The notes beneath the pieces are model-generated. The model made no database searches. It saw only the letters and a program-made list of their open reading frames with translations, and had not been told where the DNA came from. A program made the position numbers and the translations under genes. 64,000 nt of DNA from Liriodendron chinense (Eukaryota; Streptophyta; Magnoliopsida; Magnoliales; Magnoliaceae). Below, in pieces: positions 21,567-34,224 of this stretch. How positions within the stretch are numbered: position 1 is the first letter of the stretch; the number at the start of each line of letters is the position of its first letter. The stretch spans positions 124,001-188,000 of the forward strand of contig ML058507.1 of the NCBI GenBank assembly GCA_003013855.2, written 5' to 3'.

Positions 21567-22088
21567 GAGAACCTGACCGTAGGGCCCTACCTCAATGCAT
21601 GTATTGTATATCTATGGTGTGCATCTGTTTTTCCATATTATTTTGTGCGTGGTCACAAAAATAAAATAGATACGAATTTCACGTGGACAACTTTGCAAGA
21701 AAAAGTAGTTACTGATCATTAAGAACCTTTTGTGGGCACAAAAGTTTTGGACCAAGCTGATATTTATTTATTTTTCCTTTCATCTAGGTGTGACCTTATC
21801 AACAGGTTAGATGGTCAATAAACATTATGAAGGACCCTGGGAAGTTTTTAATGGCGGGTGTTCAATATTATGAAGGACCCTGGGAAGTTTTTAATAGCAG
21901 GTGTTCAATGACCACAGTTTCCTACCGGGTGGTTCACCTGAAAATTATATTTGCTTTATATTTGGGAGTATATCCTAAAATAAGTTATATCTGCTTTAAT
22001 TTTGGGACTTTATCACAAGTTAGAAAAACAAATGGTCGACATGGATATATAATGTATACATCGAGGTAGGCCCTACGGTCAAGTTCCC
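21567..22088. mobile_element. Foldback element, about 520 bp
   Basis: Left gagaacctgaccgtagggcc pairs with right gggcctacggtcaagttcc (as ggccctacggtcaagttc). The interior follows the family plan (gttttggaccaagctgatat, ccttatcaacaggtt, gtttcctaccgggtggttca). A 41-bp internal tandem duplication (tatgaaggaccctgggaag at 21825 and 21866) is nearly perfect and so recent. Confidence 0.8.
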
Positions 22089-22274
22089 ACCCACATTGAT
22101 GGTTTCAGGCTACAACCAACTGCTCGCACAACTTGGTTGTGGAACTCGGAACCAACAATATGGATGGTATCTGTGTGGCTAGCTTTTTGGCTTCTCGAGT
22201 ACATTTTTGGCCATGTGCGATGATATGCGCAAGTGTACAAAAATCGATTTGTGCAGCTCAATTCCAACCGAACA

Positions 22275-23880
22275 ACTTTGACCCTAAGCGTCGAGATAGG
22301 TAGATATGTTGAACCTAACTGTATATGACCGAAATCTGAGAAGATCAGTCACCTATTCAGCCACTCGTAGTAGATTGATTTAACAGGGTCAGGCGATTGG
22401 AGGAGGGTAGGGTTTGTCCTCCTTGAATGGGTTGCAACTTGCCTTCCACAAGAAATGACTTTTCAAACACACACAAGGTCAACCAAAAAGGAAATACTTA
22501 CAATTGTCTGAAGATATTAATCGTGGATCACTCTTCTGAATGAAAAAACTTGTTTGTATTGAGATAACTAAGTCTAGCATATAAGCATAGACTTAGATTA
22601 TAACTCAGGATTATAGTTACTAGATTAGAGCTACTCCTAAGATAGGATTATGCTAAGCTAAAGATTGTGCTAGGTTAATTAAAAGATAGATTTTATTTGA
22701 TTTGGTTTGGTTGGTGTGAGACATTTCACTCTGTTGATTTTCTCTTCTATTTATAGGCTTTCCTGGAGACAAAGAACTCTCTAGATGCGCACGCTGTACA
22801 ACAGTTATGGTAGCCTTTGGTCTCTTCCTCTCCCTCAATGTAGAGAATCATCTAGATGTGCCGCGTGTATAGCTGTTAAGGTAGTCATTTAGTGCTATAC
22901 TGGTCCTTTGGTCTCTTCCCCTTCCCTGGCATTTATCAGGTAACCGTTTGCAGACTTCACTTGGACGCAGTACCTCTGGTTGACGTCCTCTAACTATAGC
23001 CTCTAGTCAACGTCCTCTTGTCAACGCCCTCTCACACTCGGCTGCTATTCCTCTAGTCGACGCCCTCGCGCACTTGGCCGCTATTCCTCTGATCGCAAAC
23101 AACTTTGACCCCAAGTGTCGAGATAGACAGATACATCGAACCTAATTGTATATGACTGGGATTTGAGAAGATCGACTGTCTATTCAGCCACTCACAATAG
23201 ATTGATTTAATAGAGTCAGGCGATTATCAGAGGGTGAGGTTCGTCCTCCTCAAATGGGTTGCACCTTGCTGTCCATAAGAAATGACTTTTCAAAAAAAAA
23301 AAAAAAAACTTACAATCGTTTAAAGAGATCAACTATGGATCACCCTTCTAAATGAAAAACTTGTTTGCATTGTGATAACTAAGTATAGCGTATGAGTATA
23401 GAGTTAGATTACAACTACTGGATTAATGCGACTTCTATGATGAGAATACGCTAAGGATTATGCTAAGCTAAAGATCATGCTGGGATAATTAAAAGATAAA
23501 TTTGATTTGATTTGGTTTGGTTGGTGTGAGACACTTTGCTTTATCGATTTCCTCTTCTATTTATAGGCTTTCTTAGAGCTAAATAAATCTCTAGATGTGC
23601 ACGTGTGTATATCAGTTACAGTAGTCTTTGGTCCATCTAGATGCACCACATGTACAACTGTTAAGGTATCCATAATGCTATCCTGGTCCTTTGATCTCTT
23701 CCCCTTCCTTGATATTTATCAGGTACTCGTTTGCAGACTTCACTCGGCCACCTCTGGTTGAGGTCCTCTGGCCATAACCTTTGGTCGACGTCCTTTAGGT
23801 GACACCCTTGCGCACTCGGCCGATATTCAATTAGTCCACACCCTCGCACACTCGGCCGGTATTCCTTTGGTCACAAACTT
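22275..23880. repeat. Tandem pair of about 0.8-kb repeats, LTR-like
   Basis: Unit 1 (22275-23097) and unit 2 (23098 to about 23878) share the start caactttgacc, the middle ttggtttggttggtgtgagac and the end cgcactcggccg-tattcct. A third copy of the start (acaaactttgcccgactg) begins at 23873. Each unit contains short degenerate repeats of the form gacgccctcgcgcactcggc near its end. Unit size and layout suggest LTRs that recombined or duplicated in tandem, but no internal element is left. The minus-strand copia begins only 90 bp later. Confidence 0.75.
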
Positions 23881-23969
23881 TGCCCGACTGCTGCTTTAGT
23901 TAACGTGTGTAATGACACATGTCTTCCTCTTGATCGACTCCTATAGGAACGGAAAAAATAAGGTATAAC

Positions 23970-24064
23970 TGTAAACGTATGAAGTTCCTTATCTATATCC
24001 CCTCTGTGTAAATTTACAATATATAGAGATTACAAGAATTTACAATAATACCCATGTATCAACA
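23970..24064 (-). repeat. 3-prime LTR of the minus-strand copia (95 bp)
   Basis: Matches 29396-29488 along its whole length with about ten differences and begins and ends with the canonical TG...CA. At 95 bp it is far shorter than the usual several hundred bases of copia LTRs. Confidence 0.92.
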
Positions 24065-24069
24065 TCCCC

Positions 24070-27000
24070 CCACAAGCTAAGCATGACGAGAGCGAACGTT
24101 TAAATTGGAACACAGTGTATGAAATTTTGCACACTATAAACCTTTTGTCAAAATATCAGCAATTTGACTTTCGGTTGGAATGTATCAGACCAAAAGATCA
24201 TCATTTGTGACTTTTTCTCGTACAAAGTGATAATCAATCTCAATGTGCTTGGTATGAGCGTGGAATAGAAGATTTCCCATGAGGTAAGTCACGCTCACAT
24301 TATCGCAATAAACCATCACAGATTTATGAAGAAACACATGGAGATCTTGAAGGAGTTGACGTAACAAGATCGTGTCTGCAACCGCTGTAGGCTAAGGAGC
24401 GATATTCCAATTCAGCATTTGAGTGAAAGACAATCAGTTATTTCTTGGATGACCATGAGATTAAGTTATTTCCAAGAAATATACAATACCCAGAGGTTGA
24501 TTTTCTCACATCTGTACAACCAGCCCAATCCGTATCAGAGTAAGCTTTGAATAACATATCAGACCGACTGATAAAGCATTGACCTATAATTTTGTGTACC
24601 TTTGATAGAATGAAGAATGCACTTGACTGCGAGGAGATGTGGTTCTCGAGGTGCATGCATGAATTGAGATACCATGCTAATGGCATAGGCGATGTTGGGT
24701 CGAGTAAATGTCAGATACTGTAGAGAATTAACCAAGTGCCTATAATGCATGGGATCCAAAAGTAAATCACCATCGGAGTTGAAAAGAGTGACGTTTGTAT
24801 TGACTGGGGTGGTAACATGTTTAGATGATGTCATACCACTTCGAGTAAGAATATCATTCATGTATTTTTCTTGAGGGAGGAAGAGACCATTCGATGAATA
24901 AAGTGCTTCAACGCCAACGAAGTAATAGTAAGGTGCCAAGGTCCTTCATGGCAAAGGTAGATTTCAAATGAGCGATAATTGTAGAGAGAAGTTTAGAGGA
25001 ACTGCTTGTTAAAATGATGCCATCGGCGTATAGTATGAGAATCACTATCCCGATGTTTGAAGTGTATACAAATATAAAAGGATCCTGCTTTTACTGCAGG
25101 TGAATCCCAATTCACATAGAGAACTTGTGAACCGCTAAAACCAAGCACGTGGAATCTGTTTTAAACCATATAGGGATCTGCTTTACTGTAGGTGAATCCC
25201 AATTCACGTAAAGAACTTGTGAACCTCTAAAACCAAGCACGTGGAATCTGTTTTAAACCATATATGGCACGAAGTAGACGACATACATAATTCGATCGAT
25301 CTGGATGTACAAAACCTGGATGTTGACGTATGTACACTTCCTCTTGAAGATCACCATGAAGAAAGGCATTCTTCACATCCAATTACTTTATTTAACATGA
25401 TCGTGAAAGAGCAAGTGAAAGAACAATACGGATTGTAGCCGATTTGACAATAGGACTAAAAGTCTCGCCAAAATCTACACCTCTTTATGCTTATATCCTT
25501 GAGTGACTAATCTCGCTTTATATCTCTCTAGGGTATCGTCAACCCGTGATTTGACCTTGAAGACCCATTTGCAACCAATTACATTTTGTCGGTTGGACGG
25601 AGGAACCAATTCCCATGTGTGATTATGTAGAAGAGCATTGTATTCATTGTCCATTGCAGCATCCCAATGAAAAGATTTTATGGCTTGAGAAAAGGAGGTA
25701 GGTTTTAAAAGAGGTTAAGACGAATTTTTTACCAAATGAGACATTATGTTTTTTTATCTTACGAGTGTCTGTCATCATCTGAGTGACCATATGATGAGTG
25801 GATCATGTAGTACAGAAGGTTGCAATGGTATATTTGAGGTAAGCACTAGGTGAGATTTCGGATAGATGGGTGGAAGTATTGGAACGTTGGTGAAGATCAG
25901 AAGGTGGGTCCAACGGATGCAGGGAAACATGAGAAATGATTTTGGAAAGTGTTAGAGTGATGGTAGGGATCGCTTGCGTGTATGATTTAGATCGGACATA
26001 ATCTAAAAAGAAGGAAGAAAATTAGTACGATATCTCAAGAGAAGGACTTGTGGATTTGATAGACCCATAATGAGAGATTTTAGGGGATTTCATTGAGAGA
26101 ATATTGGGAGAGATATTTTCTGAAAAAGAAATAGGAATGAGATTATGTGGTGTAATATTTGAGTGAAGAGATGGAATGTTGGAAGATTTTGGAGGAGTAA
26201 AGGAGATCTTGGTCGAAGTAGAAAGTAGATTCGGTGTAGTATTTGGTGGGATAGATTTAGAGGAAGATTTTGAGGAGAAGTATTTGGAAAGGAGTAAAGA
26301 TGCTGGCTTGAGTTGGAAAGAATATCAAGATAGCAGGGAAGGATAGGATATTGAGAATTTGTTTAAAGTGAAAGATCAGATGCAATTGGTAGGGAGGAAA
26401 TGTGAGACGCATGACAGTCCAGGGATGTGCACATTGACGGTGCAGATGTAATCAAATTTTGCGGATCTAACGGTGCACATGCAACCGAATTTTGTGGATC
26501 TGAATGAGATGGACAATCCACTTGTATGGCAGACGTTGGATTTTTAGAATCCAGCTGTGTAGGTGGAAGATCCGAACGTGGACCAAACGTGGACAGAAGA
26601 GTGGAAGTGCAAGCCATTGATGGTATAGTGGACAATGAAATTTAGGAATCTAACTGTGCAGAGGGTTGAACTAAACATGGAAGAGTTGGATTGTCATGAG
26701 TTGGACGTGCGGACTGATTGTTGGATTTTCGTGATTTGGATGCTGACCGAACTGGGTGTTGGCTCGAACTAGACTGAATTATGGGATGGGTCCTATATAG
26801 TATGTCCAGCTGTAGATCAGGATGGACGGACAGATTGATGAGCAGGTGGGCAGGTATCCTGACTATTAAAAACTGGTGAGAAAGATAGATGATGTGGCAA
26901 GTTAGTAAGACCAGTTGTGAAGGAAATGCAGGTTGTGAGGATCCCTTGGATGAGATAAAATCCAATGTGTTCATCTTTTAAAGATTGATATGGAAAATGA

Positions 27001-28290
27001 TTTTCATCAAACAGGACATGGCGCCACACGAACACTTAATTTGTGGACGGAAGGAAGCATATGTAGCCTTTGTAGTTAGAAGAATAGCTAAGAAAAACAC
27101 AATGTATACTTCTGGGGTTAAATTTACTAGACGCATAAGATGTACGGTTAAGATAGCACAGACAGTCGAAAACTCGCAAGTTTGAGAGATCTAGTTTAGC
27201 ATCATATAGAATTTTAAAGGAGGAGGAACTGTGTAGAACAAGTGAAGGAAGAAGATTTATTAAATGTATGGATATATGGAGGGCTTCGACCCAAAATTCT
27301 GATGGTAAACTAGCTTAAAACAATAGTGAACAAATCATATTGATTATCGTCCGATGTTTTCGCTCAACAATACCATTTTGCTGAGGGGTGTGAGGACACG
27401 AAATACAATGATGTATCCCAAAATCCTGAAATAATTTTTGAAAACGACTATTAACAAATTCATCACCACTATCAGATTGAAAGAATTTGACTTTGGTAGA
27501 AAATAAGTTTTCAATCAGATTCTTAGATTCTACAAATTTGTCATAGACTTCTGACTTGAAGCGCATCGGGTACACCCAAGAATACCGAGAGAAATCATTA
27601 ATGAAAAGAACATAATAACTATACTCAGAGACATATTTAACAGGCAACTGTCATATATCAGAGTGAATAAGCACAAGAGGAGCATTGAAAAAGGAGTAGC
27701 TTTCACTAAACGATAATTAAGATCGTTTGCCTAAATGGCATGTATTACATGTAAAAGAAAGGGAACTAAAACTAGGGATCGAGATATCATTATTCTTCAG
27801 AAACTGGAAGAGAACACTGGAGTCAGGATGACCTAATCGACGATGCCAAACATCCAAATCAACTTGCAAAGCAGAGAGAGCATGAGGAGAGAGGGATGAG
27901 CTAACTGAAGGCATAGAGGAAGGAATTAGATATAAAGATCCTGAATTATTACACCAAAGAATGTCCATCTTTGACTTCAAATCTTTTACAAAGAAACTAA
28001 AACGATAAAAAGTGAAAGAACAAATTTGTCCTTACAAAATTGATGAATAGATAAAAGGTTTTTCTTTATAGATGGGACAAGAAGAATATTATTCAATTGA
28101 AAAGAACTGTTAGATATGCGTAAAATGGAATGGCCAGTGTAAGTAATAGGTAAGAGATCACCATTTCCAACAACAATCCGATCTAAATCAGTGTATGGGT
28201 TTTTTCTAAAGGAGAATACCTTCATTTGAGGTCATATGTGATGAAGCACTGTGTTTGGATATATACCACGATGCATCAGATGGCTCTGAG
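24070..28290 (-). pseudogene. Copia pol polyprotein (minus strand), inactive
   Basis: Protease: ASSHMT is present near 28250 but the preceding DSG/DTG motif is not readable. Pre-integrase: VWHRRLGHPDSS (about 27860) and CNTCHLGK (27740). Integrase: HSDI followed by a stop in place of Trp (near 27650), INDFSRYSWVYP where the family has two Asp, then FQSDSGDEF, and PQQNGIVERKHR with the catalytic Glu. RT: WVFKVKSRVDDTLERYKAR (about 25580) and an active site that reads YADG in place of YVDD (about 25030). RNase H: SDTDWAGCTDVRKSTSGYC (about 24520) and HTKHIEIDYHFV (about 24230). Many stops, and a 92-bp tandem duplication at 25082-25265, confirm a dead element. Confidence 0.88.
25082..25265 (+). 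repeat. 92-bp tandem duplication inside the copia RT
   Basis: The block ggtgaatcccaattcac, then ccaagcacgtggaatctg and ttttaaaccatata, occurs twice with a period of 92 (25101 and 25193 for tgaatccc). Differences are few, so it arose after the element was inactivated. Confidence 0.88.
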
Positions 28291-29356
28291 AGTTGCATGG
28301 TAGCAAAAGACCTTGGAATATCCTCAGCAGTATATGAATGATTAAAGCGCGGGCGACATTGTATGACAGAATGACTATACTCGTGATAGATCTGACATTG
28401 AATGGTTGATGAAGGACTAGTAGTTGGAGGATGAGATGGAGGTGGACCGAGAAGACCAGAAGTATTTCCTGTTGTAGGATGAGAAAGACATAATAAAATT
28501 AATGAAGAATTAGTGGAAAAGGTGTGTTGATGACGACCACAACCTCGACCTCTATGTCTACCACAATTAGCAGACGTAAAAAGGGTCGTTGACGTATTAG
28601 AGTCCACAGAAGGATGGATTTGTTGAAGTCACAATTCTTGATTTAGAAGAAGTGGATGAAGATCATCGAATGAGGGAAGAGTTGGCCTAGTGGTTATGGC
28701 TGTAACAAAACCTTCATAATCTTGAGAAAGCCCAACCAATGCATGAAGAACCAAATCAACATTAGAAACAGTATGACCGATCGCATGCAGGGAGTCGCTT
28801 GTAGTCTTCATCTTTTGAAGGTAGGCAGTCATGGATAACGTTCCTTTCTTCAAGGTATGAAGTTGGAGTTTGAGTTGAAGATGATGAGAGGAGGCCTGAT
28901 CAAGGAAGATCTTCTCAATGGCTAACCAAGCATCTTAAGCAATGGTGTTAGAATCGCCAAGGATTGATTCAAGAATATCAATAGATAATGTAGCATTGAT
29001 CTAGGACAAAACAACAATATCTTTTTGAAGCTAGGTCATGTAATCGGGATTGGATATCATATTGTTGGAGGAGCCAAGAATGAAGGGAGCAGGACATGGA
29101 TGAGAGCCATCAAGGTGTCCTAATGACATTGAAACTCTTAAGAACAGGTAAAAAAAAGGGATTTCCATATCATGTAGTTTGAGTGTGTTAGTTATAGGGG
29201 AACAAAATTTTTGATGTTGACAATAAGCAAGGAAGATTGAGAAGGGAGAGGCAGAGAAGGGGAAGGGATTGTAGTATCTAAGGAAGCAGCAGAAGCAAAG
29301 ATGGTGGATTCCATGGGAGCGGTCGAGGAAGAAGACATTGTTGCAAAGGAAGACAT
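28230..29356 (-). pseudogene. Copia gag (minus strand), frameshifted
   Basis: The first ATG is at 29356-29354 (MSSFATMSSSSTAP). A frameshift near 29190 moves the reading to WKS/FL-type gag motifs and HLDGSHPCPAPFI. The UBN2-like part follows (LKKGTLSMTAYLQKMKTTSD, then LVGLSQDYEGFV at 28853-28629). The zinc knuckle region reads CQIYHEYSHSVIQC (about 28400-28360): the second Cys is Tyr, so the CCHC finger is lost. It would package the element RNA in virus-like particles. Confidence 0.82.
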
Positions 29357-29395
29357 GATGAGAGAGAAAAAAAATACACCCGGCCTCTAATCCCA

Positions 29396-29488
29396 TGTAA
29401 ACGTATGAAGGTCCCTATCTATTCTCCTTTGTATAAATTTACAATATATAGAGGTTACAAGAATTTACAATAAACCCCTATATCAACA
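29396..29488 (-). repeat. 5-prime LTR of the minus-strand copia (93 bp)
   Basis: Partner of 23970-24064. It contains the shared core aatttacaatatatagag and is followed on the right by the target duplication ataac. There is no room for a full classical U3 promoter. Confidence 0.92.
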
Positions 29489-29507
29489 ATAACAATATAT
29501 TGACTGT

Positions 29508-29800
29508 GTAGCCCACCTTGATGCACCACACTACAGGAAATAATGGTCATTGAACACCCACCATTAAAAACTTCTTAAGGCCCACTGAAATGTATTAATA
29601 ATGTTATATATAATTGAATGAAGGGAAAACAAAAACATCAACTTGATCGAAAATTTTTGTAGCCCACAATTTTTTTTTTTTTGACTTCACCCCGTGGTCT
29701 ACCTGAGATTTGAATCTAATTCAATTTTGGGCTCATGCAATGAAATGATTTGGCAAAACAGATAAACGCATACATTGAGGTGAGCCCTACCGTCACGGTA
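29508..29800. mobile_element. Decayed foldback element next to the copia
   Basis: Family landmarks appear in order: tagcccaccttgatg, ccaccattaaaaacttctt, gggaaaacaaaaacatcaac, cccgtggtctacctgagatt and gaggtgagccctaccg. The outer left arm is shortened. No coding capacity. Confidence 0.6.
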
Positions 29801-30149
29801 CCACTGACATGGCTGGTTGTGAGTCCCAGCCAAGTCATGTAGGGGGTGTTAATGGGCTATGCTCGGGTCTGAAAAATTAGAATTTTGAATAGGCTGGGCC
29901 TGAAACAGTTCAAAATCGGGCTAAGACCTAGCCCGGCCCAGCCCCAGCCCGTTGACAGCCCTAAAGTCATGCCTGAGAAACTGATTGACAGAGCGAATGT
30001 CACACGGAAATCACGCGTGTTGCAGGATCTCCCTCGAACTACTATCAAAGGAAAATCGCCTCTATAGCTACTTGTTTGTGCTAGTGGGCCGTGTGAGTCC
30101 AGCCCATTTTGGTTGGGTCTGGGCTGGCTAAGGCTCCAAGCTCCTAGCG

Positions 30150-30450
30150 AGTTAAAAACTTTTTGGGGGCATATGAGTTTTGGATCAAGCTGATATTTGT
30201 TTTTACCCTTTATCCAGGATTTTTTAACTTTATCAACAGGTTGGATGGCAAATAAACATTACAGAAACATTACGGTGGACCTTAGGAAGTTTTAATGGTG
30301 GGACGTTCAATCACCACTGTTTCTTCTAGTAGGGTCCACCTGAGATTTGGATCTACTTCATTTTTTGGCTCATGCCCTAAAATGATCTGGAAAAATGGAT
30401 GGACGGCGTGGATATACAATACATCAAGGTGGGCCCCACAGTAAGGGATA
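30150..30450. mobile_element. Right half of a foldback element
   Basis: It begins at gttaaaaactttttggggg and carries ggatcaagctgatatttg, caacaggttggatggc and ggatggacggcgtggat, ending at aaggtgggccccacagt. The left half is missing, so no palindrome remains. The sequence downstream to 30830 contains two copies of atggaatcatggccgtccat and two of tttggttgggtct. Confidence 0.65.
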
Positions 30451-30866
30451 ATCCGTCTTGGGTGAGACCTGGGCCACACCTTTTTCTCTCTGAGGTGGGC
30501 CCTGAATAACTCCAGACTAATTTTGGTTGGGTCTAGCGAGAGGCTTCATGCCCTTTCAGCCCGTTTGGACACACCTTCCAAAGGGGTGCTTGAGGTGGCT
30601 CCCACAAGAGTCCAGCCCAATTTGGTTGGGTCTGGGCTGAGGCTCCATGCCCTTTGGACGCATGGAGTCATGGAATCATGGCCGTCCATCTCTTCAAATA
30701 TTCTCCATGGAATCATGGCCGTCCATGTCTTCAAAGTTCAAAGTGGTCACTCTTCCATATTCAGTTTCTTTGATGGTCTGGATAGCCCTTCATATTCAGT
30801 TTCTTTGATGAGAGGAAAATGAGCCACCGAATGAGTCACCACTATTTTTAAAATGGTGCTAAGATG

Positions 30867-31368
30867 GGTAGCGGATTGCGTCCTGGCCTGGCCTGTATGA
30901 TAATCCGTCCAGGCAGGACTCTGTGAGGCCCATCGTGATGTATGGATTTTATCTACGCTGTCCTTCCATTTTTCCAGATCATTTTAGGATACGAACCCAA
31001 AAATGAGGCGTATATAAGGCTCAAGTGGACCACATGGTGGGGATTGAACTCACACCATTAAAAACTTCTTGTGAGCCATAGAAGTTTTGGATCAATCTGA
31101 TATTTGTGTTTTCCTTTCATCAAGGTCTATAGGACCTTATTAACAGGTTGGATGGGAAATAAATATCACGGTGGGCCCTAGGAAGGTTTCAATGGTGAGT
31201 TTCATTATCGCCGCTGCTTCCTGTGATGTGGTCCACTTGAGCATTGAACCTGTCTAATTTTTAGACTCATTCACTAAAATGATCTGAAAAAATGGATGGA
31301 CGGCATGGATGAAACCCATGCATCACTGTGGGCCCCACAGAGTCCCTGCCTGGACGCAATCCACTTTC
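30867..31368. mobile_element. Foldback element with near-perfect 9-bp TSD
   Basis: Ends read ggtagcggattgcgtcc at the left and ggacgcaatccactttc at the right, complementary over the ggattgcgtcc core. The second block is caggcaggactctgtg against cacagagtccctgcctg. Flanks are gctaagatg (30858-30866) and gctaaggtg (31369-31377), 8 of 9 alike. The left arm carries an extra duplicated stretch with atccgtcc. It fits the same Mutator-like family as 20710-21236. Confidence 0.85.
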
Positions 31369-32089
31369 GCTAAGGTGGAGGATAGGATGCCAGCCATGTA
31401 TAAAATTCAACCCGATCCACAACTCAAGTGGGCCACACCAAGGGGAAACAATGGGGATAGGATGCCAGCCATAGGATTGTGTGTGGGGTCACTGTGGTGT
31501 GGCCCTAAGTAGTTTTTTATCAGTCTGATTTTTTGTGTGTACCATTCAAATAAGATTTCCTATCTGATGGACGAAGCGGATCTACATATGCAACATGGCG
31601 GGCCTCACAGATCCTCGGTGAGGCGTTGTTGACATCCGTTCCCTTATATTTGATAGTCTGGCGGAATATGACACTTGATACACAGGTGCTCTGAAATTGA
31701 ATGCGTGGCATGCTTTAACTCAAATTAAACCGACTAAATTATGGAAACCAATGTTACTTCGACACTACCCAAAAACTAGAATTGTTGAACCATCCTAACC
31801 CCTGATTAGTAGACACTTGTTTGGTGAAATATGACCATTGGATAACATTCATTTTTAACCGTCCAATAAATGTCCATCAATCCTATAGTAAGATAACCAA
31901 ATAAGAGTAAATTTTGGTTTATGATGCATCTAAACTGCTAAATTACAACCTATAATTTGGACAGTTTAGTTCGAATTTCTTAAATTTGACGTTGCAATCT
32001 TTAAATGCCTGTGTATCATCCATCAAACCGCTGGTGTATAAAAGTTGTTCTCATTGCGACGGACGTGAACGGAGAAACTAGAAGAAGAC
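31369..32089. other. Spacer between two foldback elements, nothing recognised
   Basis: Scattered family phrases (aactcaagtgggccacacca at 31422, gtggtgtggccc at 31493) suggest an old element, and the rest is AT-rich. I see no gene. Confidence 0.4.
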
Positions 32090-32588
32090 GAAATCGGATT
32101 GCGTACAACTCTGTAGGCTTTTATCATAAAATCCTATTGGGCTCACCATGAATGTAAGTGGTTTATCCACGCCGTCCATCTGTTTTTTCAGATCATTTAA
32201 GGGGTTGAACAAAAAATTGAAGCATATTCAAAGCTAAAGTGGACCACACCACAGGAAACAGTGGGAATAATGATTTCCACCACTGAAAATCATCCTAGGG
32301 TCCACAGTGATATTTATTTGTCATCCAACCTGTTCATAAGATCACACAGACATGGATTAAGGGAAATCCCAAATATCAGCTTGATCCAAAAATTCTGTGG
32401 ACCCTAAGAATTTTTCAACGGTAGATGTTCAATTCACACTGTTTCCTGTGGTGTGGTCCAATTGAGCTTTTGATATGCTTCATTTTGGGCTGAAGTCCTA
32501 AAATTATCTGGTAAAATGAATGAACAGAGTGGATAAAATACAAAAATCACAGTGGGCCCCACAGAGTTTACTCAATTCGCAGTCAGCT
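32090..32588. mobile_element. Foldback element, about 500 bp, well preserved
   Basis: The left arm (cggattgcgtac, actctgt, gggctcaccatgaatg, atccacgccgtccatctg) pairs with the right arm (tggataaaatac, cagtgggccccacagagt, ctcaattcgc). The central loop has the landmarks ggaaacagtgggaata and ggatgaaggg-type phrases. It is the best local reference for the family and helps to read the nested copy at 40398-49633. Confidence 0.85.
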
Positions 32589-32924
32589 TCCGAAGGAGAC
32601 AAGGGAGGAGCTTGAGTCTGTTAAGCTGTTTTTATATAATCTCCCCTTCAAGACTTCGAGAATTATTTGTGAGGTCCATACACGTGATCCACATTATCCA
32701 TCAATGATCCGCACCATCCATTTGTTGGGCCCTACAATCAACGGTAGATGTAAAAAAAAAAAAAAAAATCAGATTAATTGTAATGAGGTTTGTTACAATT
32801 TGTATTTTGCTCTTATTGGATATTTCCTTCATTTATAAATATGAGCATTTTCATCATTATTTAACGGTTGTCAATGGAAGTTATAAAAAACTAACAGAAC
32901 TCAGGTACTTGCCATAACTACGAC

Positions 32925-33357
32925 AGCGGATTGAGTACTAACTACGCTTCAGGGTACTAAGTTAACTCTTAGGGGCTCAACCATGATGTATGTCTTTTCC
33001 ACACCGTGCATCTATTTTCCAGCTCATTTTAGGGAACACTATATGCCCTTGAAATCTTCCAAGGGCCGACAGTGATGTTTATTTGTCATCCAACCTGTTC
33101 ATAAGGTCTAAGACACATGGATGAAGGGAAAGCACAAATATCAGCTTGATCCAAGACTTTTGTGGCCCCTAAGAAGTTGTTAACAATAGGCATTCAATTC
33201 TCACTTTTTCCTTTGGTCCACTTGAGCTTTCGATATGCTTCAATTTTGGGGTCATGCCATAAAATGAGCTGAAAAATGAACGGACGGCAGGTATAAAATA
33301 CATGGATCTCAATGGTCCCACAGAGTTTAATCAGTAACTTAGCAATCCGCTTTCCAT
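32925..33357. mobile_element. Foldback element, about 430 bp
   Basis: Left gacagcggattgagtac pairs with right agcaatccgctttcc, and ttaactcttaggggctc with gtcccacagagtttaa. A run of family phrases lies between. Possible target duplications cataactac and catattagg match in only five of nine bases. Confidence 0.75.
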
Positions 33358-33799
33358 ATTAGGAGGGATCACATGCAGGAAATCATGCACCTTACAAGAT
33401 TTTACATTTGTCATGGCTCATGGCTCAACAATTCATTATGGAGCTTTCATCTAGTATATGTTGTCATAATAGAGTAAACACTGAAAGTGCTCCATATACC
33501 CTTACTCACCCTTTCTTACTGAATTTTAAGTGCTGATATGTGCTGGAATGACTGTTTGGTAAACGGTTTGAAATTTTGTTCTCAACATTAAAATTTAGTA
33601 CGGAATCCAAAAGTTTATGTTTAGTAAAAATGTCTTAAATTTAGCAATTTTACCTATTGTACCTATGTCCTAACATGATCTGAAAAAATGACTGGACGGG
33701 TGGAATTCTCACAATCATCACATAGGTCTGTATCTAGCTTCTTGTGGTAGGATGTTACTGCTAACATTGGATTAGAGGTTACTAGTAACACATTAATGG

Positions 33800-33955
33800 G
33801 TGTTGCCCTAACCGTAAGGCCCACCTTGATGTATATGTTATACATGATGTATGTGTTATACATCTATGCCGTCCATCAGTTTTTATAACTTATTTTATCC
33901 CATAGTCCCTAAAATGAAGCAGATCTAAATCTCAAGTGTAACAAACATCAAGGAT
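33800..33955. mobile_element. Left fragment of a foldback element
   Basis: Ccgtaaggcccaccttgatg, tatgccgtccatcag and gatctaaatctcaagtg appear in order and stop before the centre of the palindrome. A short internal duplication of atgatgtatgtgttatac is present. Confidence 0.6.
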
Positions 33956-34224
33956 TGAGGGCCTGTTTGGTAAAACTTATTTTTACTACTTATTACTGAA
34001 ATGTGTTATTTTCAGGGATTTTTCTTAATTAAGTGCATTTAGTAAATTAAAGAATTTAAGTGCTTAATTTAGATTTTCATTGAAAAATAAGGTGTTTTTT
34101 TTTCTGTTTCTTTTCTTTGACTTAAAACTTAACACTAAAAGCGGTAAGTCATTTTGAGTTAAATTTATTACAAATGACAACTTTACCCTTTACCAAACTT
34201 CCGCGCAAGCGTCCAACTCAGTTG

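Larger units (their letters stand above)
23970..29488 (-). mobile_element. Complete Ty1/copia retrotransposon with 93-95-bp LTRs
   Basis: LTR-like direct repeats lie at 23970-24064 and 29396-29488. In element sense they start TGTTGATA and end ACGTTTACA. The target duplication ataac is perfect (23965-23969 and 29489-29493). A polypurine tract (gtgggggga in minus sense) abuts the 3-prime LTR at 24065-24073. A primer-binding-site-like tgggattagaggc follows the 5-prime LTR. Domain order in element sense is gag, protease, integrase, RT, RNase H, as in copia. All domains carry stops or lost catalytic residues. Confidence 0.93.
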
